A stretch of DNA of 12,610 nt from Caulobacterales bacterium 32-69-10 (GTDB lineage: Bacteria; Pseudomonadota; Alphaproteobacteria; Caulobacterales; Caulobacteraceae). The translations under genes were made by a program, and so were the position numbers. The stretch spans positions 1-12,610 of the forward strand of contig NCED01000060.1 of NCBI GenBank assembly GCA_002280485.1. Direction: 5' to 3'. The notes under the pieces were generated by a model that saw only the letters and a program-made list of their open reading frames with translations, ran no database searches and was not told the origin of the DNA. Below, piece by piece: positions 1 to 6,999 of the stretch; position 1 is the first letter of the stretch, and each line of letters begins with the position of its first letter.

Positions 1-62
1 CTGTGATATCTTCTTTAGTTAAACGAGAAACTGCTTTATCGATACCAGCTGTGCGCTTGTTA
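1..62. other. AT-rich foreign segment at window edge
   Basis: The first ~62 bases are about 38% GC, far below the roughly two-thirds GC of everything that follows. The change is abrupt and coincides with the point where the TonB receptor frame hits a stop. Read on the minus strand, the segment is open for 20 codons (Asn-Lys-Arg-Thr-Ala-Gly-Ile-Asp...) with codon use unlike the rest, as if it were part of another organism's gene. I do not recognise it. It may be a chimeric assembly end, vector or read contamination, or the edge of an inserted element. Confidence 0.6.
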
Positions 63-2105
63 ATTGACCGACCCTTGCGCGAACTGGGCGCCGGCATAGA
101 GGTCGAACAGGGTAGGCGCGCGGATGTCGCGCGAGCGCGTGGCCCGCAGCTTCAGCCCGTCCACCGGGGTCCAGGTGCCGCCGAGCTTCCAGGTCGAGAC
201 CGAGCCGCTCGTGCTGTAGTCGGTGAGCCGGTAGGCGCCGTTGAGGTCGAGGCGCTCGGCGAAGGGCTGGTCCTTGAGGATCGGCACGGCGAGTTCGCCG
301 AAAGCCTCCTTCACGTTCTGCTTGCCCCGGGCGGTCGCGACGTTGGTGAGGTAGTAGCGCACCGTATTCGGAGAGATCCCGCGCAGCCCGGCGGTGTTGA
401 CCGGCGTGCTTGGGTCCGAATTGGTCTTCAGGTTCAAGGTGGCGGTGCGGTACTCGGCGCCCACCGAGGCGGCGACCGGGCCGGCCGGCAGGTTGAACAG
501 GTCGCCGGACACGTTGGCCGTCACGTCATTGACGACGTTGATGGCGTTGTAGAGCGAGAAGTCGGTGGCGTAGGCGGCCGCGGCCGGCGAGGCGGCGCCG
601 AAGCCGAGGATATTCATCGGCACGCAGCCCGCGTAGAGCGCCCGCACGCCCGGATCGGGGCTCAGCAGCGGGCGGCAGGTGATGTTCCCCGTGGCCGGAT
701 CGATCACCGCGTCCGTCGCCGCGTTCAGCTTGGCCAGGTTGAACTGGTTGCCCTGCTTGAAGTGGTACTGGGAATCGCCGTGCACATAGTCCAGCGACCA
801 CCGGAAGGTCGACAGCTTGCCCGAAACGCCGGCGCGGACGTCGGTGTTGCTGACGCGCTCGTTGGTGCGGATCGGCCCCAGTTCGGAAAACAGCTTGGCG
901 ACGTTGAAGGACGGCGCGCCCGAGGCGGTGAGCTGGGCCTGCAGGGGCGCCGGAATGTACGGGTTGCCGCTGTAGATCGGCAGGACCGTGGTGGTGAAGA
1001 ACAGGTTCGGATAGCCGTGATAGCCGATGTCTGAGCGCGCCAGATTGGCTTGGACATAGGCCGTGGTGTTGTCGTCGAGGTCGTAGCTGAAGCGCCCGAA
1101 CGCCGTGCTGTTGCGGGTGAAGGCGCCCGCGGACAGGAACTCGCCCTGGTAGATGTAGTCGCTGGGCGCCGCGAAGAAGGTGGGCGAGCCGGTGGTCGTG
1201 CCCCGGTTCAGCGGGCCATAGACGCCGGGCGAGACGAAGTTGGTGTTGGCAAACGGGCCTGACGTGGCCAGGCCGCCGAAGGTGGCGAAGTTGGCGCGGC
1301 CGTCCGAGATCTGGACGATGGGATTGGAAGCCGTGCCGGCCGCGCCGACGCCGGTGCTGCCGACGCCGATGCCGGCCCTGTTCACCGTCGGGCGGTCGCG
1401 GTTGAGATAGCCGTTGGAGACGTTGAAATCGATGCTGCCGATCAGATGGGCGCGCCCCCCCATCAGCTTGGTTCCGCCGGCGAGGCCGAGGCGCATGTTC
1501 CCGTTGTCGCCCCGGCTGGCCACCCCGCCCTGGACCACGCCCTTGACCCCGGTGAACTTGGTGTCGAGCACGAAATTGACCACGCCCGAGACGGCGTCCG
1601 ATCCATAGACCGAGGACGCGCCGGCGGTGACCACGTCGACGCGCTGGACCAGCAGGGTCGGGAAGAGATTGACGTCGACGGTGTTCTGATAGGTCGTCGG
1701 CGAGGCGCGGACCCCGTCGAGAAGGATCAGCGTGCGGGTCGGGCCGATGCCGCGCAGGTTCAGGATGTTGCCGTGCGTCGGCGTCCCGAACACGTTGCTC
1801 TGCTTGTTGGGACCCGACGAGCCGACGAACTGCGGCAGCTTGTTGAGGCCGTCGGCGAGGGCGGTCGGCGAGGACTTCATCAGTTCGACCGCCGGAGCGA
1901 CCGTGACCGGGGTCGTGGCCTGATAGCCGATCTGGCTGATCCGCGACCCGGTGACGACGATCTGGCCGACCTCGGCCTCCGTCTCCGCCGGCGCGCTGGC
2001 AGCGGCAGGGGCGGCGGGTTGGGCGTGGGCGGCGGCGGCGAGGCCGAGAACGCTGGCTGACGCCATCAGGGCGCAGACTTTCAAAGCACGCAGTTCATAC
2101 GCCAT
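60..2105 (-). CDS. TonB-dependent outer-membrane receptor, 3' truncated
   Basis: Imports a ligand across the outer membrane using TonB/ExbBD energy; the ligand cannot be told from sequence. Residues 1-29 are a signal peptide ending Ala-His-Ala. A TonB-box-like QIVVTGSR lies at 48-55. The plug domain spans about 60-180, with LRGIGPTRTLILLDGVR and the VYGSDAVSGVVNFVL motif. Beta-barrel strands follow to the conserved RDIRAPTLFDLYAG near residue 665. Receptors of this type are usually about 900 residues or more, so some 200-300 C-terminal barrel residues are missing; the stop lies in the AT-rich segment at the window edge. The ATG is preceded by GGGGAA about 6 bases upstream. It follows the secreted SnoaL-like gene on the same strand after 134 bases, so the two may be co-expressed. 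The protein as read would not form a complete barrel. Confidence 0.9.
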   Translation of the reverse strand: MAYELRALKVCALMASASVLGLAAAAHAQPAAPAAASAPAETEAEVGQIVVTGSRISQIGYQATTPVTVAPAVELMKSSPTALADGLNKLPQFVGSSGPNKQSNVFGTPTHGNILNLRGIGPTRTLILLDGVRASPTTYQNTVDVNLFPTLLVQRVDVVTAGASSVYGSDAVSGVVNFVLDTKFTGVKGVVQGGVASRGDNGNMRLGLAGGTKLMGGRAHLIGSIDFNVSNGYLNRDRPTVNRAGIGVGSTGVGAAGTASNPIVQISDGRANFATFGGLATSGPFANTNFVSPGVYGPLNRGTTTGSPTFFAAPSDYIYQGEFLSAGAFTRNSTAFGRFSYDLDDNTTAYVQANLARSDIGYHGYPNLFFTTTVLPIYSGNPYIPAPLQAQLTASGAPSFNVAKLFSELGPIRTNERVSNTDVRAGVSGKLSTFRWSLDYVHGDSQYHFKQGNQFNLAKLNAATDAVIDPATGNITCRPLLSPDPGVRALYAGCVPMNILGFGAASPAAAAYATDFSLYNAINVVNDVTANVSGDLFNLPAGPVAASVGAEYRTATLNLKTNSDPSTPVNTAGLRGISPNTVRYYLTNVATARGKQNVKEAFGELAVPILKDQPFAERLDLNGAYRLTDYSTSGSVSTWKLGGTWTPVDGLKLRATRSRDIRAPTLFDLYAGAQFAQGSVN

Positions 2106-2116
2106 GGTCTTTTCCC

Positions 2117-2148
2117 CAATATTTATAGTATGGTTGAATTCAGTTCAG
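2117..2148 (-). promoter_or_regulatory. Candidate promoter/operator upstream of TonB receptor
   Basis: On the minus strand an AT-rich TATAAATATT block lies just upstream of the receptor's ribosome-binding site and could be a -10 element; no good -35 is visible. On the plus strand, 2134-2148 reads TTGAATTCAGTTCAG, which resembles the TetR-type palindrome at 2915-2930 with one base less between half-sites. The 10-mer CAATATTTAT (2117-2126) recurs at 2928-2937 beside that palindrome. Regulation by the neighbouring TetR protein is inference. Confidence 0.3.
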
Positions 2149-2239
2149 ACATTCGTGATGCGGTAACAGCAACGCGCGCGGAGGCTCTCGCCGTGTCGAC
2201 AGAACACGACTAGTCGGATACCTGCTGGAGGGTGGTGAG

Positions 2240-2767
2240 TTAGCGCTTGGCCGAACAGGGAATGGGCGGGGTCCGCGAAGGACGCTGGACGAAGCGATAG
2301 GCGAACTTCCACTCGCCGTTCACCCGGGACAGCTTGTCGTCATAGGTGCCGGTGATGGAGATGCCGCCGGTCTTGCCGAAGCCTGTCTCCGTGACCAGGA
2401 CGACCGTGCTGTGGACGGTGGCGTGATCCTTGTCGATGTAGACGATCGGCCCCAGGGAATGGACGTGCCGGTGCTCGAGGTCGCGCCCCAGGTGTGGCTC
2501 GCGGCCGACGACGCCGATCAGGGCTTCGCGGCCGATGGCGCACCAGGACGGGTCCTGGAAGACACCGTCCTCGGTGAAGTCGCCGGCCCAGGCGACGCCG
2601 TCGCCATTGTCGATGTCATAGTTGTATTTCGAGAACAGCTGGTTGATCTGCATGAAGTCTTCAGCGGTCCCCACGTAGGGCTTCTGCGCCGCACTGACCG
2701 GACCCGCGAAGATCGCGAATGCAATTGCCGCTAAAGACACAATACAACTTGCACGATCGGCGATCAT
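2240..2767 (-). CDS. Secreted NTF2/SnoaL-like protein
   Basis: 175 residues. Residues 1-26 form a signal peptide (hydrophobic core, then Pro-Val-Ser-Ala-Ala), so the product is probably periplasmic. The rest fits a single NTF2-like cone domain of the SnoaL type: an N-terminal helix region with QLFSKYNYDIDNGDGVAWAGDFTEDGVF at about 43-70, then strands with HVHSLGPIVYI, ATVHSTVVLV, GISITGTYDDKLSRVNGEWKFAYRFV. Family members include dehydratases, isomerases and hydroxylase subunits as well as non-enzymatic binders; Tyr/Asp residues in the first helices suit a dehydratase/isomerase-like pocket, but activity cannot be assigned. The ATG has GGGGAGA about 8 bases upstream. It lies upstream of the TonB receptor on the same strand and divergent from a TetR regulator, suggesting a regulated function linked to an imported ligand. 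Confidence 0.85.
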   Translation of the reverse strand: MIADRASCIVSLAAIAFAIFAGPVSAAQKPYVGTAEDFMQINQLFSKYNYDIDNGDGVAWAGDFTEDGVFQDPSWCAIGREALIGVVGREPHLGRDLEHRHVHSLGPIVYIDKDHATVHSTVVLVTETGFGKTGGISITGTYDDKLSRVNGEWKFAYRFVQRPSRTPPIPCSAKR

Positions 2768-2886
2768 TGGCAGAATCTCCCCACGATTATTATTTTACTT
2801 TACTTCGCACGTTACCGACGCAGCCGCTTCAGACACCCGGATGCGACACACTGATTTTAGGCGAGGGCGAGCATTTGAATTCGAAA

Positions 2887-2906
2887 CCTTAGAGCCACAT
2901 CTAAGG
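2887..2906. promoter_or_regulatory. Inverted repeat in divergent promoter region
   Basis: CCTTAGA and TCTAAGG form a perfect 7-bp inverted repeat around a 6-base centre. It lies 8 bases from the TetR-type palindrome, between the SnoaL-like gene and the regulator. It could be a second protein-binding site; the short arms and lack of a T-run argue against a terminator. Confidence 0.4.
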
Positions 2907-2914
2907 CGATCAAT

Positions 2915-2930
2915 TTGAACGACCGTTCAA
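2915..2930. promoter_or_regulatory. Probable TetR-family operator
   Basis: TTGAACGACCGTTCAA is a 16-bp palindrome with 7-bp perfect arms and a 2-bp centre. Its size and CG-NN-CG-type core are typical of TetR-family operators. It lies in the 297-base gap between the divergent SnoaL-like gene (2767) and the TetR gene (3065), the usual place for an autoregulating repressor. On the minus strand it is about 150 bases upstream of the SnoaL-like start, so a long leader or a promoter near the site must be assumed. Confidence 0.65.
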
Positions 2931-2969
2931 TATTTATCAGCGGATTCGTTTGCGTCAATTACTAAATTG

Positions 2970-3014
2970 CACCCCCTGCCCGCGCTCTTCGCGGCGCTGC
3001 GACGGGGGGAGGTG
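2970..3014. repeat. REP-like GC-rich hairpin
   Basis: A CACCCCC...GGGGGGAGGTG pair flanks a GC-rich centre with CGCGCTCTTCGCGGCGCTGCG, forming an imperfect 45-bp palindrome. It differs sharply from the AT-rich promoter DNA just before it and resembles the short palindromic units common between genes in alphaproteobacteria. It lies in the presumed leader of the TetR gene. Confidence 0.4.
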
Positions 3015-3064
3015 TGGTGCGTACGGTGTGGATTTAGTAGTTAGGTCCACGAACGATTGCGGCG

Positions 3065-3763
3065 GTGAACGCGCCGGCAGGGAGCGAACGGGTTTTGACC
3101 AGGTCTGCAAGCGCCGCCCGGACTCGGTCTGGCGAGAAAGCCACGACCGCAAAGCCCGCGGAGCAGGCCCGGAGCGTCGCGACCCGGGAGAAGCTGATCG
3201 AGACATCCATCGTGGGGTTTTCGCGGGTCGGCTACGATGGCTATTCGAGCCGGATGATCGCGGCGGACTCTGGCGTGCACCAGGCCCTGATCGCCTATCA
3301 CTTCGGCAACAAGCTCGGCCTGTGGAAGGCCTGCCTGCTGCGGATGAGCCAGGATTTGCGGGAGCACCTGGCGTCGCGGAACTTCGAAGGCAGCGACGAC
3401 GTGACCCGCCTGAAGATCTGGTGCGAGGAGTTCATCCGCCACAACTCCCGCCGCCCCCAGTTGCAGGCCATGGCGATCGACGCGGTCGGCCGCAACGACG
3501 GACGCTTCGAGTGGGTGCTGGAGGCCTTCGGTCACGCCGCGCACGAATCCTGGCGCGCCCTGATAATCTCGGCCCAATCAGCCGGCCGGTTCGTCAGCGG
3601 CGACCCGGGGATGCTGCTGAACATCTTCCTTGGCGCGGCGATCCGGATCTACGTCATGGCCCCGGAGACCGAATACAATCTGGGTCGCTCCCCCTTCGAT
3701 CCGGACTTCGTCGAGGAGCACGTGCGGACCTGCATGGCCCTGTTCTTCCGCGACGAACCGTAG
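3065..3763 (+). CDS. TetR/AcrR-family transcriptional regulator
   Basis: 232 residues if begun at the GTG. A basic, poorly ordered N-terminus of about 38 residues is followed by the TetR DNA-binding domain at about 39-95: TREKLIETSIVGFSRVGYDGYSSRMIAADSGVHQALIAYHFGNKLGLWKACL, with the helix-turn-helix around IAADSGVHQALIAYHF. The C-terminal helices (about 105-230) are the ligand-binding/dimer domain, too divergent to name a ligand. Start choice is open: GTG 3065 has no good ribosome-binding site, while in-frame TTG 3095 has AGGGAG about 9 bases upstream and still leaves the whole DNA-binding domain; an in-frame stop at 3038-3040 rules out starts further upstream. Divergent from the SnoaL-like gene, with a matching palindrome between them, so it is probably a local repressor. 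Confidence 0.9.
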   Translation: MNAPAGSERVLTRSASAARTRSGEKATTAKPAEQARSVATREKLIETSIVGFSRVGYDGYSSRMIAADSGVHQALIAYHFGNKLGLWKACLLRMSQDLREHLASRNFEGSDDVTRLKIWCEEFIRHNSRRPQLQAMAIDAVGRNDGRFEWVLEAFGHAAHESWRALIISAQSAGRFVSGDPGMLLNIFLGAAIRIYVMAPETEYNLGRSPFDPDFVEEHVRTCMALFFRDEP

Positions 3764-3794
3764 TCGGGCCGATCACGCCAGGCCGGAGAAACGA

Positions 3795-3827
3795 AAAGCG
3801 GCGGCCCCGCTAAGGGACCGCCGCTTT
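3795..3827. terminator. Bidirectional intrinsic terminator
   Basis: AAAGCGGCGG (3795-3804) pairs with CCGCCGCTTT (3818-3827) around a 13-base loop. On the minus strand it ends in TTTTCGTTT, a good T-tract that suits tRNA-Pro; on the plus strand it ends in TTTCAA and serves the TetR gene. It separates the accessory module from the core block. Confidence 0.85.
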
Positions 3828-3853
3828 CAAGTCGTTGGAATTCCTCGTGAAGA

Positions 3854-3930
<77 letters not shown>

Positions 3931-3990
3931 ATCACGAGGAGCGCCCTTATGGCGGTCGCGCGCGCGGCTGGCAATCGGGAAATGGGGCCT

Positions 3991-4416
3991 TTAGCGGCCG
4001 TCCTTGGCCAGCAGCCGGTCGATACGGCCCTTGACCTGTTCCAGGTCGCCCAGCACGCCCTGCAGCCGCGAGCGGGCGGCGTCGCTCAGCGCCGACGGGG
4101 CGGCCCCTTCCGCGGCGGCCTCGACCATCAGGCCGGGCGCGGGCTCGCCGGTGGCGGCGGCCACCAGCCGGCGCACCCCTTGCTCCTTGTGCAGCCGCTG
4201 CACGCCCTTGATGGTGTAGCCCTCGTCGTGCAGCAGGATGCGCACGCCCTTGAGGACCTCGAGGTCCTGGGGCCGGTAGAAGCGCCGGCCGCCAGCCCGC
4301 TTCATCGGGCGGATGAACGAGAACTTGGTTTCCCAAAACCGCAGCACGTGCTGAGGCACGCCCAGGGTGTCGGCCGCCTCGGAGATGGTGCGGAATGCTT
4401 CCGGGCCCTTGGCCAC
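3991..4416 (-). CDS. MerR-family transcriptional regulator
   Basis: 141 residues from a GTG start. Residues about 8-78 are a MerR winged-helix domain: FRTISEAADTLGVPQHVLRFWE, then GGRRFYRPQDLEVLKGVRILLHDEGYTIKGVQRL. A linker follows, then a C-terminal helix (DAARSRLQGVLGDLEQVKGRIDRLL) suited to a dimer coiled coil. There are no cysteines, so it is not a metal- or thiol-sensing MerR of the usual kind. Its start is 1 base after the ihfA stop, with GGAAG about 7 bases upstream inside ihfA, so translation is probably coupled. MerR-type genes in this position beside ihfA are common in proteobacteria; their targets are mostly unknown. Confidence 0.9.
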   Translation of the reverse strand: MAKGPEAFRTISEAADTLGVPQHVLRFWETKFSFIRPMKRAGGRRFYRPQDLEVLKGVRILLHDEGYTIKGVQRLHKEQGVRRLVAAATGEPAPGLMVEAAAEGAAPSALSDAARSRLQGVLGDLEQVKGRIDRLLAKDGR

Positions 4417-4417
4417 G

Positions 4418-4753
4418 TCAGTCTTCCGAGCCCCCGGCGGGGTGGGCGGAACCGTTGGCCTGGGCGCGGTCGACCATGGCCTTCATCACCTGCGAGGCGC
4501 GGAAGCTGATCACCCGCCGCGGGTCGATCGACGCCGGCTCGCCGGTCTTGGGGTTGCGGCCCATCCGCGCCCGCTTGGCCCGGACCTGGAAGACCCCGAA
4601 GCCCGAGAGCTTGACGATCTGGCCCTTCTCCAGCGCCTCGGCGATCAGGTCGAGCGTACGCTCGACCAGGCCGGCGCAGTCCTGCCGGGTCAACCCGACT
4701 TCCTGGTGGACCGCCTCCGAAAGGTCGGCCCGTGTCAGCGTCTCGCCCTTCAT
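4418..4753 (-). CDS. ihfA: Integration host factor subunit alpha
   Basis: Sequence-specific DNA-bending protein, working as a heterodimer with IhfB in nucleoid structure, promoter architecture, recombination and replication. The 111-residue protein starting MKGETLTRADL has the HU/IHF fold: helices LTRADLSEAVHQEVGLTRQDCAGLVERTLDLIAEALEKG, the VKLSGFGVFQVR strand, then the DNA-inserting beta arm with GRNPKTGE and RRVISFRAS. I chose the ATG at 4753 over the one at 4777 because it has a G-rich ribosome-binding stretch just upstream and matches IhfA N-termini. It lies between fabH and the MerR-type gene, the latter separated by one base. A tandem TTGACTTGACGC upstream may be a -35 region of its own promoter. 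Confidence 0.95.
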   Translation of the reverse strand: MKGETLTRADLSEAVHQEVGLTRQDCAGLVERTLDLIAEALEKGQIVKLSGFGVFQVRAKRARMGRNPKTGEPASIDPRRVISFRASQVMKAMVDRAQANGSAHPAGGSED

Positions 4754-4777
4754 TCGGCCCCCCGCCTCATGCGGCAC

Positions 4778-4811
4778 ATCGGTGCACGCCAGGAAAGCTG
4801 CGTCAAGTCAA
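4778..4811 (-). promoter_or_regulatory. Possible ihfA promoter
   Basis: In the fabH-ihfA gap the minus strand reads TTGACTTGACGC, two overlapping -35-like motifs; TTGACGC matches the Caulobacter housekeeping -35 consensus. The -10 at the expected distance (GCACCGAT) is poor, so this is only a candidate for separate ihfA expression. Confidence 0.25.
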
Positions 4812-4827
4812 AGGCTTCGGGCGGACC

Positions 4828-5799
4828 TTAAAGTCGCAGGACACAGGCCCCCCAGGTGAAGCCCCCGCCCATCGCCTCGAGAAGAAGAAGCTGGCCCGGT
4901 TGGATGCGCCCGTCGTCGATCGCCTCGGCCAGGGCCAGGGGAATCGAGGCCGCCGAGGTGTTGGCGTGGCGTGCCACGGTGGAGACCACCTTGTTCTCGT
5001 CCAGGCCCAGGCGGTGGGCCACGCCCTGCAGGATGCGCTGGTTGGCCTGGTGGGGAATGAACCAGTCGACGGCGTTGACCGGCACGCCCGCGACCGCGGA
5101 CGCGGCCTGCACGGCTTCGGCGATATTGACCACCGCGTGGCGGAACACCTGGTTGCCGACCATGCGCAGGTGGCCGGTGGTTTGGGTCGAGGAGACGCCG
5201 CCGTCGGTGTAGAGCAGGTCCTGCTTGGCCCCGTCCGAGCGCAAGGCAAAGCCGAGCAGGCCCCGGTCCGTTGTCAGCCCCTGCCCTTCCACCGGCTCGA
5301 CCACCACCGCGCCGGCGCCGTCGCCGAACAGCACGCAGGTGCCGCGGTCGGTGTAGTCGAGCAGGCGGGTCATGGTCTCGGCGCCGATGACCAGGGCGCA
5401 CTTCGACAGTCCCCGCGCCACGAAGCCGTCGGCCACCGACAGGGCGTAGACGAAGCCGGAGCACACCGCCTGGATGTCGAAGGCGGGGCAGATCGGGGCG
5501 CCCAGCTTGCGCTGCACGATGGCGGCCGTGGCGGGGAAGGTCAGGTCGGGCGTGGTGGTGGCGACGATGATCATGTCGACCTCGGCCACCGTGCGGCCGG
5601 CGGCCTTCAGTGCGGCCAGGGCGGCCTCGACGGCGAGGTCGGAAGTGTACTGTCCGGGCGCGGCCTGGCGCCGCTCCTGGATTCCCGTCCGCTCGCGAAT
5701 CCACTCGTCGCTGGTGTCGACGATCCGGGCGAGATCGTCGTTGGACACGACGTTTTCGGGAAGATAGGCCCCGACGCCTGTAACGGCGCTTCTGATCAA
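4828..5799 (-). CDS. fabH: Beta-ketoacyl-ACP synthase III (FabH)
   Basis: Condenses acetyl-CoA (or another acyl-CoA) with malonyl-ACP to begin fatty-acid synthesis. At 323 residues it has the usual length. The catalytic triad is visible: Cys113 in AVCSGF, His250 in WFIPHQANQRI and Asn280 in ARHANTSAAS. The N-terminal DTSDEWIRERTGI and the C-terminal GGGFTWGACVLRL are family signatures. The start is TTG, 18 bases after the plsX stop, with GGGAAAGG about 8 bases upstream; no nearby ATG/GTG gives a better length. Transcribed with plsX, which supplies the acyl-phosphate branch of phospholipid synthesis; this pairing is widespread in bacteria. Confidence 0.96.
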   Translation of the reverse strand: MIRSAVTGVGAYLPENVVSNDDLARIVDTSDEWIRERTGIQERRQAAPGQYTSDLAVEAALAALKAAGRTVAEVDMIIVATTTPDLTFPATAAIVQRKLGAPICPAFDIQAVCSGFVYALSVADGFVARGLSKCALVIGAETMTRLLDYTDRGTCVLFGDGAGAVVVEPVEGQGLTTDRGLLGFALRSDGAKQDLLYTDGGVSSTQTTGHLRMVGNQVFRHAVVNIAEAVQAASAVAGVPVNAVDWFIPHQANQRILQGVAHRLGLDENKVVSTVARHANTSAASIPLALAEAIDDGRIQPGQLLLLEAMGGGFTWGACVLRL

Positions 5800-5817
5800 G
5801 TTCGGGCCTTTCCCACT

Positions 5818-6891
5818 TTACTGGGCCTTCTCCGCCGCCGTGGGCGTCTCGCGCAATGCGGCGCTAAGCCGCTCCATGTTGCGGGCGCTGTGGGCGGCGT
5901 AGTCGCTGGCGGCCAGGTCGGCGGCCACCTTGATGGCGTTGGCGAACCCCTTGGCGTCGGCCCCGCCGTGGCTCTTGACCACCACGCCATTGAGGCCGAG
6001 CAGCGGCCCGCCGTTGACGCCGCTGGGGTCGAAGCGCGCCCGCATGCGGTCCAGCGCGGCCATGGCGATCAGGGCCCCCAGCTTGGCCCATACGGTGGAG
6101 GTGAGGCTCTCCCTCAAGGCCGTCGAGAAGAACCGGGCCATGCCCTCGGCGGTCTTCAAGGCGATGTTGCCGGTGAAGCCGTCGGTGACCACCACGTCGA
6201 CCGTCCCCTTGGCGATGTCGTCGCCCTCGACGAAGCCGCGGTAGTCGAGGTCGATGCCCGCCTCGCGCAGCAGGCGGCCCGCCTCGCGCACCTCCTCGTG
6301 ACCCTTCACATCCTCGGAGCCGACGTTGAGCAGGCCGACGGTGGGGCGGCAATCCGGATCGCCTCCGCCATGGACGGCGCGGTAGAAGGCCTCGCCCATG
6401 ATGGCGAATTCAACCAGCTGCTCGGCGTCGCTCGCGACATTGGCGCCGACGTCCAGCACGGCGGTGACGCCGCGCATGGTCGGCCAGCTGGCGACGATGG
6501 CCGGGCGGTCGAGGCCGACGGCCATGCGCAGGATCAGCTTGGACATGGCCATAAGGGCGCCGGTGTTGCCGGCGGAGACGACGGCCTGGGCCTCGCCGTC
6601 GCGGATCGCCTCGATGGCGTTCCACAGACTGGAGCCCTTGCCGCGGCGCAGGGCCACGGCCGGCTTCTCGTCGCTGGCGATCTTGAGATCGGTGTGGCGC
6701 GTCTCGACCAGGGCGCGCACGGCCGGATTGGCGGCGAGCGCGGCCTCGATCAGGTCGCCGTCGCCGTGCAGCAAGAACCGCAGATTGCGACCGGCCAGAC
6801 GCTTGGCCGCTATGGCCACGCCCTCGACCACGACGGGCGGTCCGTGATCCCCGCCCATGGCGTCGATGGAGATGGTTATGGGATCGGACAC
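5818..6891 (-). CDS. plsX: Phosphate acyltransferase PlsX
   Basis: Converts acyl-ACP and phosphate to acyl-phosphate, the donor for PlsY-catalysed acylation of glycerol 3-phosphate; a peripheral membrane enzyme. Family signatures: ITISIDAMGGDHGP at the N-terminus, VSAGNTGALMA, DVGANV, NVGSEDVKGHE, VDVVVTDGFTGNIALK and VVKSHGGAD near the C-terminus. I chose GTG 6891 (about 357 residues, beginning SDPITISIDAMGGD), which matches PlsX N-termini; the frame opens further to a TTG at 6924 that would add 11 residues. AGGGAG lies about 13 bases upstream of the GTG, a slightly long spacing. A gap of about 110 bases separates it from the DUF177 gene, so it may have its own promoter, though I see none that is clear. 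fabH follows after 18 bases. Confidence 0.94.
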   Translation of the reverse strand: MSDPITISIDAMGGDHGPPVVVEGVAIAAKRLAGRNLRFLLHGDGDLIEAALAANPAVRALVETRHTDLKIASDEKPAVALRRGKGSSLWNAIEAIRDGEAQAVVSAGNTGALMAMSKLILRMAVGLDRPAIVASWPTMRGVTAVLDVGANVASDAEQLVEFAIMGEAFYRAVHGGGDPDCRPTVGLLNVGSEDVKGHEEVREAGRLLREAGIDLDYRGFVEGDDIAKGTVDVVVTDGFTGNIALKTAEGMARFFSTALRESLTSTVWAKLGALIAMAALDRMRARFDPSGVNGGPLLGLNGVVVKSHGGADAKGFANAIKVAADLAASDYAAHSARNMERLSAALRETPTAAEKAQ

Positions 6892-6999
6892 AGGCGGCGT
6901 TCGGCTCCCTGACGCGGTTCGCAACTATTGCCCTGGCGTGGCCGCGAAAGCGCGCGGACCTTAAGCTGCGTCGTCGAAGGGATGCAAGCAAAGCCCTTT

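Noticed and set aside
1..62. Group II intron or its reverse transcriptase
   Set aside because: An Arg-Thr-Ala-Gly-Ile-Asp stretch in 20 codons is not enough. The receptor joins it with no intron 5' RNA region, and the GTGCG at 50-54 points the wrong way.
3..1034. 343-codon plus-strand open frame over the receptor
   Set aside because: Arg/Gly/Val-rich with no domain; shadow of the TonB receptor on the other strand, and its first codons are in the foreign AT-rich segment.
2207..2216. CGACTAGTCG palindrome between the SnoaL-like gene and the receptor
   Set aside because: Only 10 bp, with no second copy and no T-tract; too little to call an operator or terminator.
4754..4777. Upstream ATG for ihfA at 4777
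   Set aside because: No ribosome-binding site, and it adds eight residues not typical of IhfA; ATG 4753 fits better.
4732..6912. 726-codon plus-strand open frame
   Set aside because: It is antisense to fabH and plsX, which carry full family motifs and catalytic residues. Its low-complexity Gly/Ala/His/Val-rich translation is the usual product of high-GC third-position bias.
6942..6957. CCGCG/CGCGG hairpin in the DUF177-plsX gap
   Set aside because: A 5-bp stem with no T-run on the transcribed strand; not a credible terminator within this likely operon.
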